Positions 34,430 to 44,902 are shown, numbered from the stretch's first letter. The stretch: 64,000 nt of DNA from Oceanobacillus piezotolerans (GCF_003665065.1 NZ_RCHR01000004.1:1-64000); one strand, 5' to 3'. Numbers and translations: made by a program. Notes: generated by a model from the sequence alone, not told the origin.

Positions 34430-36160
34430 TTAACCTCTAACATCCATTTCTTTGTATTGGAATGTTACTGGGTTTACACTCACCCCAAATAAATCCCTTG
34501 CCTCTTCAGCGGTATAATATTCATTCTTTACATCCATGGCAACTTGCTCGGCAGGTCGTTTTAATGGATCACCGTAACCTCCACCTGTTGCTGTTATCAA
34601 TTTGATGACATCATTTTTTTGCAGTGGATATCGTGGATAAACACCAAATGGACCATCTACTTCCCCATTTGCTTTCTCCACATAAAACTCATTCGGTGTC
34701 CCTTCTTGTCCACCATTAATCCCCCATGGTTTTACCTTATTTCTTCCAAAGGTAACCGTAGCGGTTTGACCATCAGATAATGCGCGATAGGAGCGAATCA
34801 CACCTTTCCCTCCGATGTATTCCCCTGCACCAGCGCCATCAACACGTAAACTGTATTCGTCTAATAATACCCCATATCTTGTTTCAGCAATTTCAACCGG
34901 AACGTTATATGTTTCTCCATCGGTAATACAGAACTGACCACTTGCGCCATCTTGGCCAGGAGCGCCACCCCAACCACCTACAGATGGTTCCACAATCAGG
35001 AAGGGTTCTTCTGTATCCTGATGAGTGCCGGATAATGTAACGGCACAGACAGAGGATAAATGACCTGCTGCCAATCGTTCAGGTAGATGTGGTGCCAACG
35101 CCTGCCACACCAAGTCTAAACAACCGATTAACGTTTCATAGTAATTCGACATCGGAACCGGCCTTTCTGCTGACATAATCGATTTTTTATCCGCAATCAC
35201 TTTTAATGGTCGAAAGGCACCATCATTTACATCATTACCTGAATTAATAATTGCAAGATAAATTGTTCTTACCGCAGACACTAGTCCTGTATAGGAACAA
35301 TTAACAGGGCCTGGTACTTGTGGGCTGCTTCCTCTAAAATCACAAATAAACTCATCGTCCGTTACCGTCACTTTTACTTTAATAGGAAAAGGACCATTCC
35401 CTATACCGTCCGTATCGACAATGCTTTCGGCTTTAAAGGTGCCCTTAGGTAATTTTGCAAGTTCCTGCCTAGAGATAATTTCCCCATGGTCTAGCAAGCT
35501 AGTAATAGACGAGAGGATAACATCCTTCCCGTATTTCTTACAAATCTCTTTTACTCGTTTCTCTCCTGTTTTTAATGCAGCAATTTGTGCCCACATATCA
35601 CCGAGAGATTGATCAGGAAAACGGACATTGGCACGAATCATTTCTACCAGTCCTTCATTTATCTCACCTGCATGAAATAACTTAATGCATGGGAACTGAA
35701 GCCCTTCTTGAAAGATATCTGTTGAATCATTCGTAAAGGAACCAGGATCCTTCCCCCCAACCTCTGTCCAATGGGCTTTATTAGCTGAGAAGGCAATCAG
35801 TTCATCCTCGTAAAAAATCGGCATAACTAGTCCAACATCTGATAAATGCGAGCCGCCACCACCATATGGATCATTAATAATGATGATATCTCCTGGTCTT
35901 AGATTGTTTGTTTTACCATATTTCTCTAACGTCTCCTTGACCATAAAAGAAAGCATTCCTGTAAAACCGGCGACTCCGTTTCCCTGCGTTAATAATTGGC
36001 CTTTCGCATCGGTTAAGCCACTGGCATAATCCAGCACTTCATAAATAATCGGACTCATGGATGTTTTAGCTAAAGCAATGAACATTTCGTCCCCGATTGC
36101 CAGCAAGGAGTCCTTTACAATTTCTAATGTAAAAGGATCTATTCTTACTTTCTCCGTCAT
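34430..36160 (-). CDS. hyuB: Hydantoinase/oxoprolinase subunit B
   Basis: A 576-residue hydantoinase B family protein. The N-terminal RIDPFTLEIVKDSLLAIGDEM, then NDPYGGGGSHLSDVGLVMPI, GLVSAVRTIYLAI and the C-terminal TATGGGYGDPLKRPAE are family signatures. With HyuA it forms an ATP-dependent hydrolase of cyclic amides such as N-methylhydantoin or 5-oxoproline, or an acetone-carboxylase-like enzyme. It starts on the last base of hyuA (TAATG). Confidence 0.9.
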   Translation of the reverse strand: MTEKVRIDPFTLEIVKDSLLAIGDEMFIALAKTSMSPIIYEVLDYASGLTDAKGQLLTQGNGVAGFTGMLSFMVKETLEKYGKTNNLRPGDIIIINDPYGGGGSHLSDVGLVMPIFYEDELIAFSANKAHWTEVGGKDPGSFTNDSTDIFQEGLQFPCIKLFHAGEINEGLVEMIRANVRFPDQSLGDMWAQIAALKTGEKRVKEICKKYGKDVILSSITSLLDHGEIISRQELAKLPKGTFKAESIVDTDGIGNGPFPIKVKVTVTDDEFICDFRGSSPQVPGPVNCSYTGLVSAVRTIYLAIINSGNDVNDGAFRPLKVIADKKSIMSAERPVPMSNYYETLIGCLDLVWQALAPHLPERLAAGHLSSVCAVTLSGTHQDTEEPFLIVEPSVGGWGGAPGQDGASGQFCITDGETYNVPVEIAETRYGVLLDEYSLRVDGAGAGEYIGGKGVIRSYRALSDGQTATVTFGRNKVKPWGINGGQEGTPNEFYVEKANGEVDGPFGVYPRYPLQKNDVIKLITATGGGYGDPLKRPAEQVAMDVKNEYYTAEEARDLFGVSVNPVTFQYKEMDVRG

Positions 36161-38202
36161 TATCTCTCCTCCGTTTCAATAATTAGATTTCCATATTCAT
36201 CAACGATTAACGTTTGCCCCTTATAAATAACTGTTACTGCTGCCTTTTCTTCAATTATGGCAGGACCTTGAATAACTTCATTGATTGGAAGAAGCTCCCT
36301 ATCGTATACATCGGTTTTAACCCAACCATTCGGATTCTCATAATAGACATCTCTTGTTTCAATTTTGGCATCCATTAATGTGGTATTACGATAGATTTTC
36401 TTCATTTCAGGGCTATTGACTTTCCCAAATCCAGTAACATGCAAATTAACAATTTCTGTTTCTGTCTCTTCAAGGCGGAATGTATAGTTTTTCTCATGCA
36501 ATTCATGGAATTTCTCTATGATAGCTTGACGGGTCTCTTCATTCCACTTGCCACCTGGAACAGGGACTTTCACCGTATGTTCTTGCCCAACATAACGCAT
36601 GTCGAGGTAACGGTGGAATTCAATATCCTTCTTATCAAAGCCTTCCTTCCAGAACTGATCAATTGCCTCTTCTTCCATGCTTGTCCATTGGTCCATTAAT
36701 TCAGTGAGATCTAAGTTTCCAAGTCGTTTGATAAACGTTTTAATATAATCGTGACGTAAATCTGTCATTAACATCCCCCAAGCAGAAAACACGGGGGAAG
36801 CAATCGGAATGACTACTTTCTTTATCCCAAGCTCTAGGGCGAGTGCTGGCGCATGCATCGATCCACCACCGCCAAAGGCCACCAGTGTAAAATCTTGCGG
36901 ATTATGCCCTTTTCGGATAGAGATCAATTTTAATGCATTCAACATATTGGAATTGGCTATACGAATAATTCCAAGAGCTGCTTCTTCAACTTCTAAGTTA
37001 AAGTGACTTGCAACTTTTTCTTTCATGACTTGCTTTACTTTATCTAGATTTACTTCATAATCAAAGTTTTTAGCAGATAATCTACCAGTTAATAAATTTG
37101 CATCGGTGGTGGTAGGTTCCGTTCCCCCTTGACCATAAGATACAGGACCTGGTACTGCACCTGCTGATTGTGGTCCCACTTTCAATGAGCCTGCTTCGTC
37201 TATCCAAGCTATCGAACCACCACCATTACCTATCTCCACAATATCGACAACTGGTGTTTTAATCGGATATCCCGCATTTCGATCAGTTCGTTCAATATAA
37301 TAATCTGTTGAAACCTTTACTTCCCCATTTTCAATAAGAGAGCATTTTGCCGTAGTTCCACCGATATCAAAAGCAATGACATTTTCTTCTCCAATTACTT
37401 TTCCTAATACTGCCGCACCATAGATTCCCGCGACTGGTCCAGATTCCACCATATTAATCGGAACTTTCTTTGCTTCTTCAAAAGTAGTTGTTCCACCATT
37501 GGATTGCATAATAAAATTTTTGCTGTCTACAAATTTTTCTAATTCATTATGTAGTTTGTCAATATATTTCGTTGCTGTTGGCTGTACGTATGCATTTAAT
37601 GCAACCGTATTTGTTCGTTCATATTCACGCCATTCCTTCGTCACTTCATGAGAAGCTGTTACATATACTTCAGGCCATAATTCCTTAATTAGTTGGACTG
37701 TTTTTCTTTCATGTGTAGGATTCACATAAGCATGTAAATAAGAAACGGCGATTGCTTCTACTTCTTCACGCTTGAAATAATCGACAATTTCTTTGATTTG
37801 TTCCTTATTTAACGGTGTAAGGACCTCCCCCTTATAGTTCAATCGTTCCTCTACTTCTTTTCGTAAATACCGATCAATAAAGGCTTTCGGTTTTTTATAA
37901 CGGATGTTAAATAAATCTGGACGGTTCCCACGAGCAATTTCTAAAACATCTCTAAATCCCTTTGTTGTAATCAGAGCAGTTTTTGCTCCTTTTTTCTCCG
38001 TCAGAGCGTTAATAATAACCGTTGTTCCATGAATGAAAGTCGAAATGGCGCTTTTATCTACTCCACTTTTTCCGATAACATCCAATACACCTTTTTCAAA
38101 ATTTGGAGGCGTAGTCGGACTTTTCGCGACACCGATTTCTCCGTTGTCATCGACATAAACCAAGTCAGTAAATGTCCCTCCGATATCCGTGGCAATTCTC
38201 AT
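36160..38202 (-). CDS. hyuA: Hydantoinase/oxoprolinase subunit A
   Basis: A 680-residue hydantoinase A family protein of the ASKHA ATPase fold. The phosphate-1 motif DIGGTFTDLVYVD is at residues 5-17, FIHGTTVIINAL follows, NVIAFDIGGTTAKCSLI is the second nucleotide motif, and VAFGGGGSMHAPALA the C-terminal one. It supplies the ATP-dependent half of the HyuAB complex. No separate hydantoinase or carbamoylase gene is near, which suits an ATP-dependent enzyme. The substrate is not determined by sequence. Confidence 0.9.
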   Translation of the reverse strand: MRIATDIGGTFTDLVYVDDNGEIGVAKSPTTPPNFEKGVLDVIGKSGVDKSAISTFIHGTTVIINALTEKKGAKTALITTKGFRDVLEIARGNRPDLFNIRYKKPKAFIDRYLRKEVEERLNYKGEVLTPLNKEQIKEIVDYFKREEVEAIAVSYLHAYVNPTHERKTVQLIKELWPEVYVTASHEVTKEWREYERTNTVALNAYVQPTATKYIDKLHNELEKFVDSKNFIMQSNGGTTTFEEAKKVPINMVESGPVAGIYGAAVLGKVIGEENVIAFDIGGTTAKCSLIENGEVKVSTDYYIERTDRNAGYPIKTPVVDIVEIGNGGGSIAWIDEAGSLKVGPQSAGAVPGPVSYGQGGTEPTTTDANLLTGRLSAKNFDYEVNLDKVKQVMKEKVASHFNLEVEEAALGIIRIANSNMLNALKLISIRKGHNPQDFTLVAFGGGGSMHAPALALELGIKKVVIPIASPVFSAWGMLMTDLRHDYIKTFIKRLGNLDLTELMDQWTSMEEEAIDQFWKEGFDKKDIEFHRYLDMRYVGQEHTVKVPVPGGKWNEETRQAIIEKFHELHEKNYTFRLEETETEIVNLHVTGFGKVNSPEMKKIYRNTTLMDAKIETRDVYYENPNGWVKTDVYDRELLPINEVIQGPAIIEEKAAVTVIYKGQTLIVDEYGNLIIETEER

Positions 38203-38452
38203 TCTTTCTCATCCTTTACAAATATTTATTTGAAAAAATAAAGATTATTTAATTTAGTTAAATATGTTAAATATTAACATAATTGTCGTTTAAAAGAAAG
38301 ATATAATATTTACAATGTTTAAATAGGAATCCCTTGTTTTAAGCGTCAACTTAATCTATCAAGGTCTTTCGAATCATTTTTCTAGAAAACAGTAAATATT
38401 TTCTTATTGTTATGTATAATTAAAACATTAAAAATAAAGGATGTGATTAGTT

Positions 38453-39964
38453 ATGAAGGCAATAAAAGCTAATGTTGCTTTGTTCCTCTTCGTGGTAGTA
38501 ATGTCTGCCGTAGTCATTTCCACAACAAATGGGGAACAACCACATGCATCCGAGGAAAACGCAAATGCAGAAGAAACAGCCGGCTCTCTTGAGGAGCAAA
38601 TTAATGCACTTCTTAAAAACGAACGACTTGATGGTGCAGTGACAGGAATCAGTGTTCGAAAAGCAGACACAGGAGAAGAAATATATTCACATGATGGTAA
38701 TATTCAACTTCATCCTGCTTCCAACATGAAGCTCTTAACTGCTGCTGCAGCACTGGAAACATTAGGGCCAAATTATCAATTTTCTACAGAAGTGCTGACA
38801 GATGGGGTGGTAAAAGGTAAAGTATTACAAGGAAACCTTTACCTAAAAGGAAAAGGCGATCCAACTTTATTAAAAGAGGATTTGGACCAACTGGCATCTG
38901 CATTAAAAGAGCAGGGAATTTCAAAAATTAAAGGGAATTTAATTGGTGATGATACTTGGTATGATGATGTTCGCCTTTCCCTTGATCTCAATTGGTCGGA
39001 CGAGCCGTATTATACAGGGGCTCAGGTCTCTGCGCTAACCTTATCACCAAATGAAGACTATGATGCAGGTACAGTCATTGTGGAAGTGACACCAAATAAA
39101 AATGGTGACCAAGCTAAAGTAAAACTCACTCCCCACACAGACTACGTGAACATTATAAACAAAACTGAAATGGTACAAGCTGGGCAAAGCAAAAACATAT
39201 CCATCGAAAGAGAGCATGGCTCCAACAATATCATTATTGAAGGACAAATGCCTGCAGATGGAAGTATATCAAGATCATGGGCATCGGTGTGGGAGCCGAC
39301 TGGTTATGCACTTGATGTCTTTAAACAATCACTAGAAGAAAATGGCATTTCTTTGATTGGGAATTCAGAAGTGACCTATGGCGCAACTCCAGAGGATGCA
39401 ACACTCCTTACTTCCAAAGATTCCATGCCATTACATGAGTTGCTCGTACCATTTATGAAGTTAAGCAACAATGGACATGCGGAAGTTTTAGTAAAGGAAA
39501 TGGGAAGGGTTGTTCATAAAGAAGGCTCCTGGGAAAAGGGGCTAGAAGTGATAGAGGATGTAGCAATTAGCCTAGGTGTGGATGAATCACATATATTGCT
39601 TCGTGATGGTTCTGGCATGTCACACAAAAACTATATTCCAGCAAGCGATCTCACGCAATTGCTTTATGCCGTACAGGATAGAGAGTGGTATACACATTTG
39701 GAACATTCCTTACCTGTTGCAGGGGCATCTGAACGTTTGGTTGGCGGAACGCTCCGCAATCGCTTGAAAGGTGAACCAACTGAAGGAAATGTTATAGCGA
39801 AGACCGGTTCCTTAACGAGCGTATCTACATTATCCGGCTATGTTACTACTCAGGAAGGGGAAAAGTTCATTTTCTCCATTCTAAATAATAACTTCTTAGA
39901 GGGCTCGGTCAACGGGATTCAAGACGAAATAGTAACCACATTAGCAGAATATCAATTTGATTAA
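38453..39964 (+). CDS. dacC: D-alanyl-D-alanine carboxypeptidase/endopeptidase (S13, PBP4 type)
   Basis: A 503-residue secreted penicillin-binding protein. There is a signal peptide (residues 1-28), then SxxK with the nucleophile Ser90 (ASNMK), SxN in KLSNNGHAEV near 340 and KTG in AKTGSLTSVS near 460. The domain insertion between SxxK and SxN is typical of S13/DacB enzymes. It trims or cleaves peptidoglycan peptides outside the membrane. AAGGATGTGAT precedes ATG. It is convergent with the large exoprotein, sharing a terminator. Confidence 0.92.
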   Translation: MKAIKANVALFLFVVVMSAVVISTTNGEQPHASEENANAEETAGSLEEQINALLKNERLDGAVTGISVRKADTGEEIYSHDGNIQLHPASNMKLLTAAAALETLGPNYQFSTEVLTDGVVKGKVLQGNLYLKGKGDPTLLKEDLDQLASALKEQGISKIKGNLIGDDTWYDDVRLSLDLNWSDEPYYTGAQVSALTLSPNEDYDAGTVIVEVTPNKNGDQAKVKLTPHTDYVNIINKTEMVQAGQSKNISIEREHGSNNIIIEGQMPADGSISRSWASVWEPTGYALDVFKQSLEENGISLIGNSEVTYGATPEDATLLTSKDSMPLHELLVPFMKLSNNGHAEVLVKEMGRVVHKEGSWEKGLEVIEDVAISLGVDESHILLRDGSGMSHKNYIPASDLTQLLYAVQDREWYTHLEHSLPVAGASERLVGGTLRNRLKGEPTEGNVIAKTGSLTSVSTLSGYVTTQEGEKFIFSILNNNFLEGSVNGIQDEIVTTLAEYQFD

Positions 39965-39972
39965 AAGGAGAA

Positions 39973-39998
39973 GAAGCAAGCGGCAAACCGCTTGCTTC
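39973..39998. terminator. Shared convergent terminator
   Basis: GAAGCAAGCGG and CCGCTTGCTTC form an 11-bp stem with a 4-base loop, between the convergent dacC and exoprotein genes. Confidence 0.8.
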
Positions 39999-40006
39999 TT
40001 TACTGC

Positions 40007-43000
40007 CTATTCAATTACGATATCTTTACTAACTTCAACCTTGTTAGAAATAACCGTTATCGCAACTTCCCCCTGTTTAAGGGCCGTTAATTCACGGGTA
40101 GCTATATTAAATACAGCAGCATATTTATCTGATTTCTTAGCACGTTCTAATTCTTCACCAGAACCAACAAATACATTGTCGCTTCCTTCCCAAATCACAG
40201 AAGCAGGATAGCCTAGCGGGAAGTTTAAATCCCCTGCTTGATGACCTGTTGCAGAAATTAAAACCGTTTCACCAGTAGCCACTACTGCCGGCGCATCCAT
40301 CGTGATGGATTCTAATATCGGTCTAACCTCCGCTTGAATCCATTCTGCACCTGCTGCTTTAGCTTGAGCTGCAGCTTTTTCTGGACCAAAGGCTTTGTCT
40401 GGGATTGGTGTCGGATCGATACCAAACAAGGTCCACGCATAGAAGCCACCATTATTAGGAGAACCATATGGTGCTTTTCCTGCAGAGCCTGTCACCATAT
40501 ACGGCACACCTTCCACCCTTTCTAAGTTGACCGTGTGGGCGTGTCCACTTATATACATGGCACCTTTACCATTGGAATCTTTACGAAATTCCGTTAACCA
40601 ATCCTCCAGTAATTCCGCTTCCTTACGATCAGAAAGTTGACTATTCTTCGTTGGCAGTGGATCACGTGTTGGATGATGACCTACCACCACAACATTATTA
40701 ATCGAAGGATCATTTGCTGCCGAATCCAACGACGCTTGTAATTCAATTAACTGATCAAAATCACTTGTACGCAAACTTCCTGTGGACGTATCCAAAAGGA
40801 TAAACCTTGTTCCTTTGTGGTCAAAGGTATAGCGGTTTTCGCCAAATGCAGCTCTAAAGTTATCTAAAGAGCCACTACCAGCAATTTCATGATTACCAGG
40901 CGTGTAATAAATTGGGAAAGCATCTCCAACTTCCTCTTCTAAAACTTGTTTCGCAAGCTCAAAATCTTCTTCCCAAGCCGTATCAACTAAATCTCCATTA
41001 ATAACTAGAAAATCCGGATTTTCAGCAACTATTTCACGTAATGACTGACGAGCCATTTGGACTTGCTGGCTGTTTGGGGAAAGAGCCACAAATTGTGAAT
41101 CTGATAATACAGCAAACCTAAAGCGATCATCTCCAATTGTCTCGTTCTGGATTATAATTGGATCTTCTGTTGTTACCTTCTCTTCCCCACTCTCAATAGA
41201 CGGAGGTACTTTTACCGTTAGATCATCAAAAATAAGCTGACCCTTGTATTGTTCATTTCGATTTGTTTCAACTGGATAAATTCTCCATAACTTCACTGGA
41301 TACTGGATTCCCTCTGGCAAAGTCGTTTCCACATATCTCCAACCAGTCCAATTCACTTGATTAGCTAGAGTTAATGTATAATTTGTCCCTGAAGCATCCT
41401 CTAGTACTGTACGCAACCATGCACCATTGCCATCGCCATGAACCCATAATCCAATCTTCTGCACATCACCCGGAAGTTCAATTCGCGGGGAAGCTTGCAA
41501 ATACGCTGCTCTAGTAGCTGTTGAAGTTGAAAAATCATAGTTTACTTGTAAACCATTCCCTGTTCTTCCTTCCACCATTTCCATGGAAGCACCAACAGCT
41601 GCAGGAAATTTTGTCACGGACCATCCTTTTTCAGTTTCAAAATCAGAGATTTCAACCGTAGAAAGCCCGATTGTAACCGGAAGATTCGTAATCTTATCTT
41701 GAACCGTTACATTAATCGTAGTTGCTCCACCGTCCTGTAGAGGTTCTACGATAAAACTTCCATCTGGATTTTCCTCTACGGAAATGACAGATTCATTGTA
41801 TTCTAACTCGATATCACGCGCTTCTATTGGAGCAGAATAACCATCTTTATCATAACCTGTTACAAAGAAGCTAGTTGACCTTCCCATTTCAAGCCCTATG
41901 TAGGACTGGGAGGTTTCGATTCGGTCTAACGCACCTAGCACAGTAATTTCCTTTGTTCCTTTGGCAGATTTAATTTGCGCTTGCGCTACAGCGTATCCAG
42001 ATTTCTTCGCTGTAAACACACCCTCTTTATCGAATGAACCGACATCTGCCGGTAATGCTTTCCATCTAATCCCGTTAACATCAACAGGGAAGTAATTTTC
42101 ATCATGCCCTAAGCCAACAAAACTTCTGCTTAATCCAGGAAACACACGAGAGCTATTGTCAGCTTCTATAATCGTTTCAACTGCAAAGTTGGTTAAATCG
42201 CCGCTTCCTTCTTCAGCATATACACCGATTCCATTTGGTACATGTCGTTCAGCACCATCTGATGGTTCGTTTACGACTTCTGCGTCCTCATTCCCTGGTT
42301 TTCTCGCAACCATCGTAGAAGAACCGCCACCATCAATGTTCAATGCCTGATAAGCACCATATTCCTTCATTAACGAACCTAGTTCCTTATATGTCATTCC
42401 ACGACTGTTCGTTTGGCGACCATCTACCACAGCCAGAATCATCGTTTTCCCGTCTTCAGAGAAACCTACCGAAGTTCTTGGTGCAGCTGTACTATCATCG
42501 ATATTCTCAGGGACTTGTCCGTCCTTTACTAAAATTACATTTCCACCGATGGCAAAATCCATTAAACTTTCCCCGTCTACTCTTGGTGCATAAGCTATCC
42601 CGACTTTATCACCAACAGCCAGTTCTTTTAATTTATTTGCACCAGATTCCCGTCCTACTAGAATATAAGAATCTTCGGCTATTTCCCCCCTTCCAACTTC
42701 ATTGGATACAGCGATAACTTCTCCATTATGAACTGTTACTTCATAGACAGAAGCACCAGCATTTGGCCTTTGTGCTTGGCCCCAAACCGAATTATAAAGT
42801 CCAATTCCATTTGCTGGAATACTAGATTGATTTAAAGCTTGCAGTTCGTACTTTCCACTTGGAAGTGAAACTGTACCTTCAAGGAAGATATTGGATATCG
42901 CACCAATCCCTTCTTGATCTACACCCGCAGTTAATGTATGTGATCCTTGTGGTCCCTTTAATAGCGTACCATTCTTAATCATCGATCCCGATGGAGCTTT

Positions 43001-43402
43001 TGTATTATTAATATCAAAGAAGTCTCCATTTACTCCTGCTATTGCACCTGACTCTTTTGCCATCTTTGATACTGGCTCTGAATCGGTAATCACTCCTGGA
43101 TAAAGGAGATCAGTAGAAATGGCTTGATTAGATAAATCAATTGTCATCACTTCCCCATTTAACCAGCCACGTGCATCCAAGCGTTCAAATTGTGTTAATT
43201 CAACACCTGGTCCAATTTTCGTCGTGTCTTCATTCGAAACAATGGTCTTCCCAGCTGGACCAACCGTTATAATCGGTTCCGTTCTATCTGAGGATGCAGA
43301 ACGAACATCTGATATTGGATTTTGCCCGGCGCCTACAGACGGAACAAAAGTTGAAAAGGCAAGTAAAGCAGCTAAAATACTCGTCGTCCATTTTCGATTC
43401 AT
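40007..43402 (-). CDS. yvnB: Large secreted phosphodiester glycosidase/phosphoesterase (YvnB-like)
   Basis: A 1131-residue exported protein. It has a signal peptide ending near VPSVGAGQ (residue 26), a phosphodiester glycosidase (NAGPA/DUF2233) domain in about 60-400 with GVNGDFFD and LNIDGGGSSTMV, Ig-like and carbohydrate-binding-like regions to about 750, then a metallophosphoesterase domain: SDSQF, INGDLVD, TPGNHE, VVGHHP and SGHAHT. The first metallophosphoesterase motif has Gln where His is usual. The combination is like B. subtilis YvnB. It probably degrades an extracellular glycophosphodiester polymer such as teichoic acid. GGAGGG precedes ATG. No cell-wall anchor is seen. Confidence 0.85.
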   Translation of the reverse strand: MNRKWTTSILAALLAFSTFVPSVGAGQNPISDVRSASSDRTEPIITVGPAGKTIVSNEDTTKIGPGVELTQFERLDARGWLNGEVMTIDLSNQAISTDLLYPGVITDSEPVSKMAKESGAIAGVNGDFFDINNTKAPSGSMIKNGTLLKGPQGSHTLTAGVDQEGIGAISNIFLEGTVSLPSGKYELQALNQSSIPANGIGLYNSVWGQAQRPNAGASVYEVTVHNGEVIAVSNEVGRGEIAEDSYILVGRESGANKLKELAVGDKVGIAYAPRVDGESLMDFAIGGNVILVKDGQVPENIDDSTAAPRTSVGFSEDGKTMILAVVDGRQTNSRGMTYKELGSLMKEYGAYQALNIDGGGSSTMVARKPGNEDAEVVNEPSDGAERHVPNGIGVYAEEGSGDLTNFAVETIIEADNSSRVFPGLSRSFVGLGHDENYFPVDVNGIRWKALPADVGSFDKEGVFTAKKSGYAVAQAQIKSAKGTKEITVLGALDRIETSQSYIGLEMGRSTSFFVTGYDKDGYSAPIEARDIELEYNESVISVEENPDGSFIVEPLQDGGATTINVTVQDKITNLPVTIGLSTVEISDFETEKGWSVTKFPAAVGASMEMVEGRTGNGLQVNYDFSTSTATRAAYLQASPRIELPGDVQKIGLWVHGDGNGAWLRTVLEDASGTNYTLTLANQVNWTGWRYVETTLPEGIQYPVKLWRIYPVETNRNEQYKGQLIFDDLTVKVPPSIESGEEKVTTEDPIIIQNETIGDDRFRFAVLSDSQFVALSPNSQQVQMARQSLREIVAENPDFLVINGDLVDTAWEEDFELAKQVLEEEVGDAFPIYYTPGNHEIAGSGSLDNFRAAFGENRYTFDHKGTRFILLDTSTGSLRTSDFDQLIELQASLDSAANDPSINNVVVVGHHPTRDPLPTKNSQLSDRKEAELLEDWLTEFRKDSNGKGAMYISGHAHTVNLERVEGVPYMVTGSAGKAPYGSPNNGGFYAWTLFGIDPTPIPDKAFGPEKAAAQAKAAGAEWIQAEVRPILESITMDAPAVVATGETVLISATGHQAGDLNFPLGYPASVIWEGSDNVFVGSGEELERAKKSDKYAAVFNIATRELTALKQGEVAITVISNKVEVSKDIVIE

Positions 43403-43984
43403 TATTATCCCTCCCTGTTTATTTTATAGATAGAAGATTCTTGATTAAATTTAAAAAGTCCTTTAAATTTCAAGATTTTACATAATAAATAAAAAAATCA
43501 AGCTAACCAGAAAACTCTGGTGTCTTTTTTACCAGGCCTTTGAACATCCTTTATAAAGGATAAATTTCCCCCTCTCCTATTCACTAGCTACATCCTAGCA
43601 AAGGAGTATTAAATAGATATAAGATTGATATAAATTTTTTTAGTAGAAAAGAATGAAAAAAATTTACTTTCTCTGACAAAAATCGACGTTGACCACTAAA
43701 GATTATTACTTAGCATAAAAACTAACTGTGAGTAATAGACTATACCAACCACATTTAGCAACCTATTAGCCTAGCAAGAACAGGCTATTGTTGGTATTCG
43801 GAAGGAATTCCTAATAAAACTAAGCATTTCCATTCTAATCTTCTTTCAGGGTTAAAATTTCTGATTCTTTGGTTAATATGATTAAAAAATAAATTTTCCA
43901 AATAATGTAAAGTTTGATACTATTATGGGCACAAGTTTTCTTTACCACTATCATTGTTTAAAAAACAGAAGGGGGTTTGATGAA
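43403..43984. other. Intergenic region with an imperfect inverted repeat
   Basis: No gene is supported here. At 43742-43797 ATACCAAC and GTTGGTAT enclose a second pair, TAGCCT and AGGCTA, giving a possible long stem ahead of the amino acid transporter. A short CCAGAAAACTCTGG hairpin is near 43507. No T-box or known riboswitch motif is present. Confidence 0.4.
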
Positions 43985-44809
43985 GTGATATTAAGAAATT
44001 GGAAATGGAGAATCACTGCACTTATTTCAATGGGTCTTGTACTTTTATTAGCTGCTTGTGGCAGCGGCGAGGAGACATCTTCCGAGGAGAATGGTGCTTC
44101 GGATGCAGCAGAATATGATTTAAATGATTCCTATACAGTGGTTAGTGATAACTCTTTCGTACCATTTGAGTTCGTGGAAAATGGGGAGCTTCAAGGATTT
44201 GATATTGAAATCATTAACGCAATTGCCGAAGAAGCTGGCTTTGAAATTGCAGGAGGAGAAATTGAAACAACAAACTTTGACGGAATTATACCTGGACTGC
44301 AAACTGGCCAATTTGAAATTGCCATAGCTGGTATTAGTATTACGGAAGATAGAGCAAAGGTGATTGACTATAGTGATCCATACTATGAATCTGGTATCAC
44401 GATTGGCGTCCCAATTGATAACGAGGATATTCAATCGTTAGAGGATTTAGAGGGTAAAACCGTTGCAACCCGCCTGGGTTCAACTAGTGCCAATTTTATA
44501 AGGGAGAATTTAGATGATGTTACCCTTAACGAATATGAACAATTGGATCAAGTTTACTTAGCTGTTGAAAATGGCAGTGCAGATGCTGTCGTTTATGATG
44601 CACCTAACGTGAACTACTATATCTCAACTACTGGTGAGGGAAAACTCAAATCAATCGATGAACTTTATCAAGCAGAAGACTATGGAATTGCAATAACCAA
44701 AGGAAATGAAGATCTAGTAAGTGCAATTAATGATGCACTGGCGACACTTAAGGAAAATGGAACCTATGATGAAATCTATGAAAAATGGTTTGGCGCAGCA
44801 GAAGAATAA
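43985..44809 (+). CDS. Polar amino acid ABC transporter substrate-binding lipoprotein
   Basis: A 274-residue SBP_bac_3 protein. N-terminal basic residues, hydrophobic stretch and lipobox LLAAC place it as a membrane lipoprotein; an acidic linker follows. VVSDNSFVPFEFVENGELQGFDIEI and ISITEDRAKVIDYSDPYYESG are the GlnH/ArtP-family ligand-binding segments. Start taken as GTG 43985 behind GGGGG; the frame is open upstream to 43925. Heads the gln-type operon. The ligand is likely glutamine, glutamate or another polar amino acid. Confidence 0.88.
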   Translation: MILRNWKWRITALISMGLVLLLAACGSGEETSSEENGASDAAEYDLNDSYTVVSDNSFVPFEFVENGELQGFDIEIINAIAEEAGFEIAGGEIETTNFDGIIPGLQTGQFEIAIAGISITEDRAKVIDYSDPYYESGITIGVPIDNEDIQSLEDLEGKTVATRLGSTSANFIRENLDDVTLNEYEQLDQVYLAVENGSADAVVYDAPNVNYYISTTGEGKLKSIDELYQAEDYGIAITKGNEDLVSAINDALATLKENGTYDEIYEKWFGAAEE

Positions 44810-44847
44810 TTAGAATGTTATAGGGATAGCTACTAAACAACGAATTT

Positions 44848-44883
44848 GAATCAGGCTTATCTCCTTGAGGATAAGCCTGATTT
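44848..44883 (+). terminator. Intercistronic stem-loop
   Basis: AATCAGGCTTATC and GATAAGCCTGATT form a 13-bp stem with an 8-base loop, followed by a poor T tract. It lies between binding protein and permease, where such hairpins usually give higher binding-protein output by partial termination and 3' mRNA protection. Confidence 0.7.
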
Positions 44884-44902
44884 CAATCTAAGGAGTGAAA
44901 GA

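Noticed and set aside
43742..43797. T-box or other amino-acid riboswitch ahead of the gln-type importer
   Set aside because: An inverted repeat exists but there is no T-box AGGGTGGNACCGCG motif, no specifier loop and no terminator next to it.
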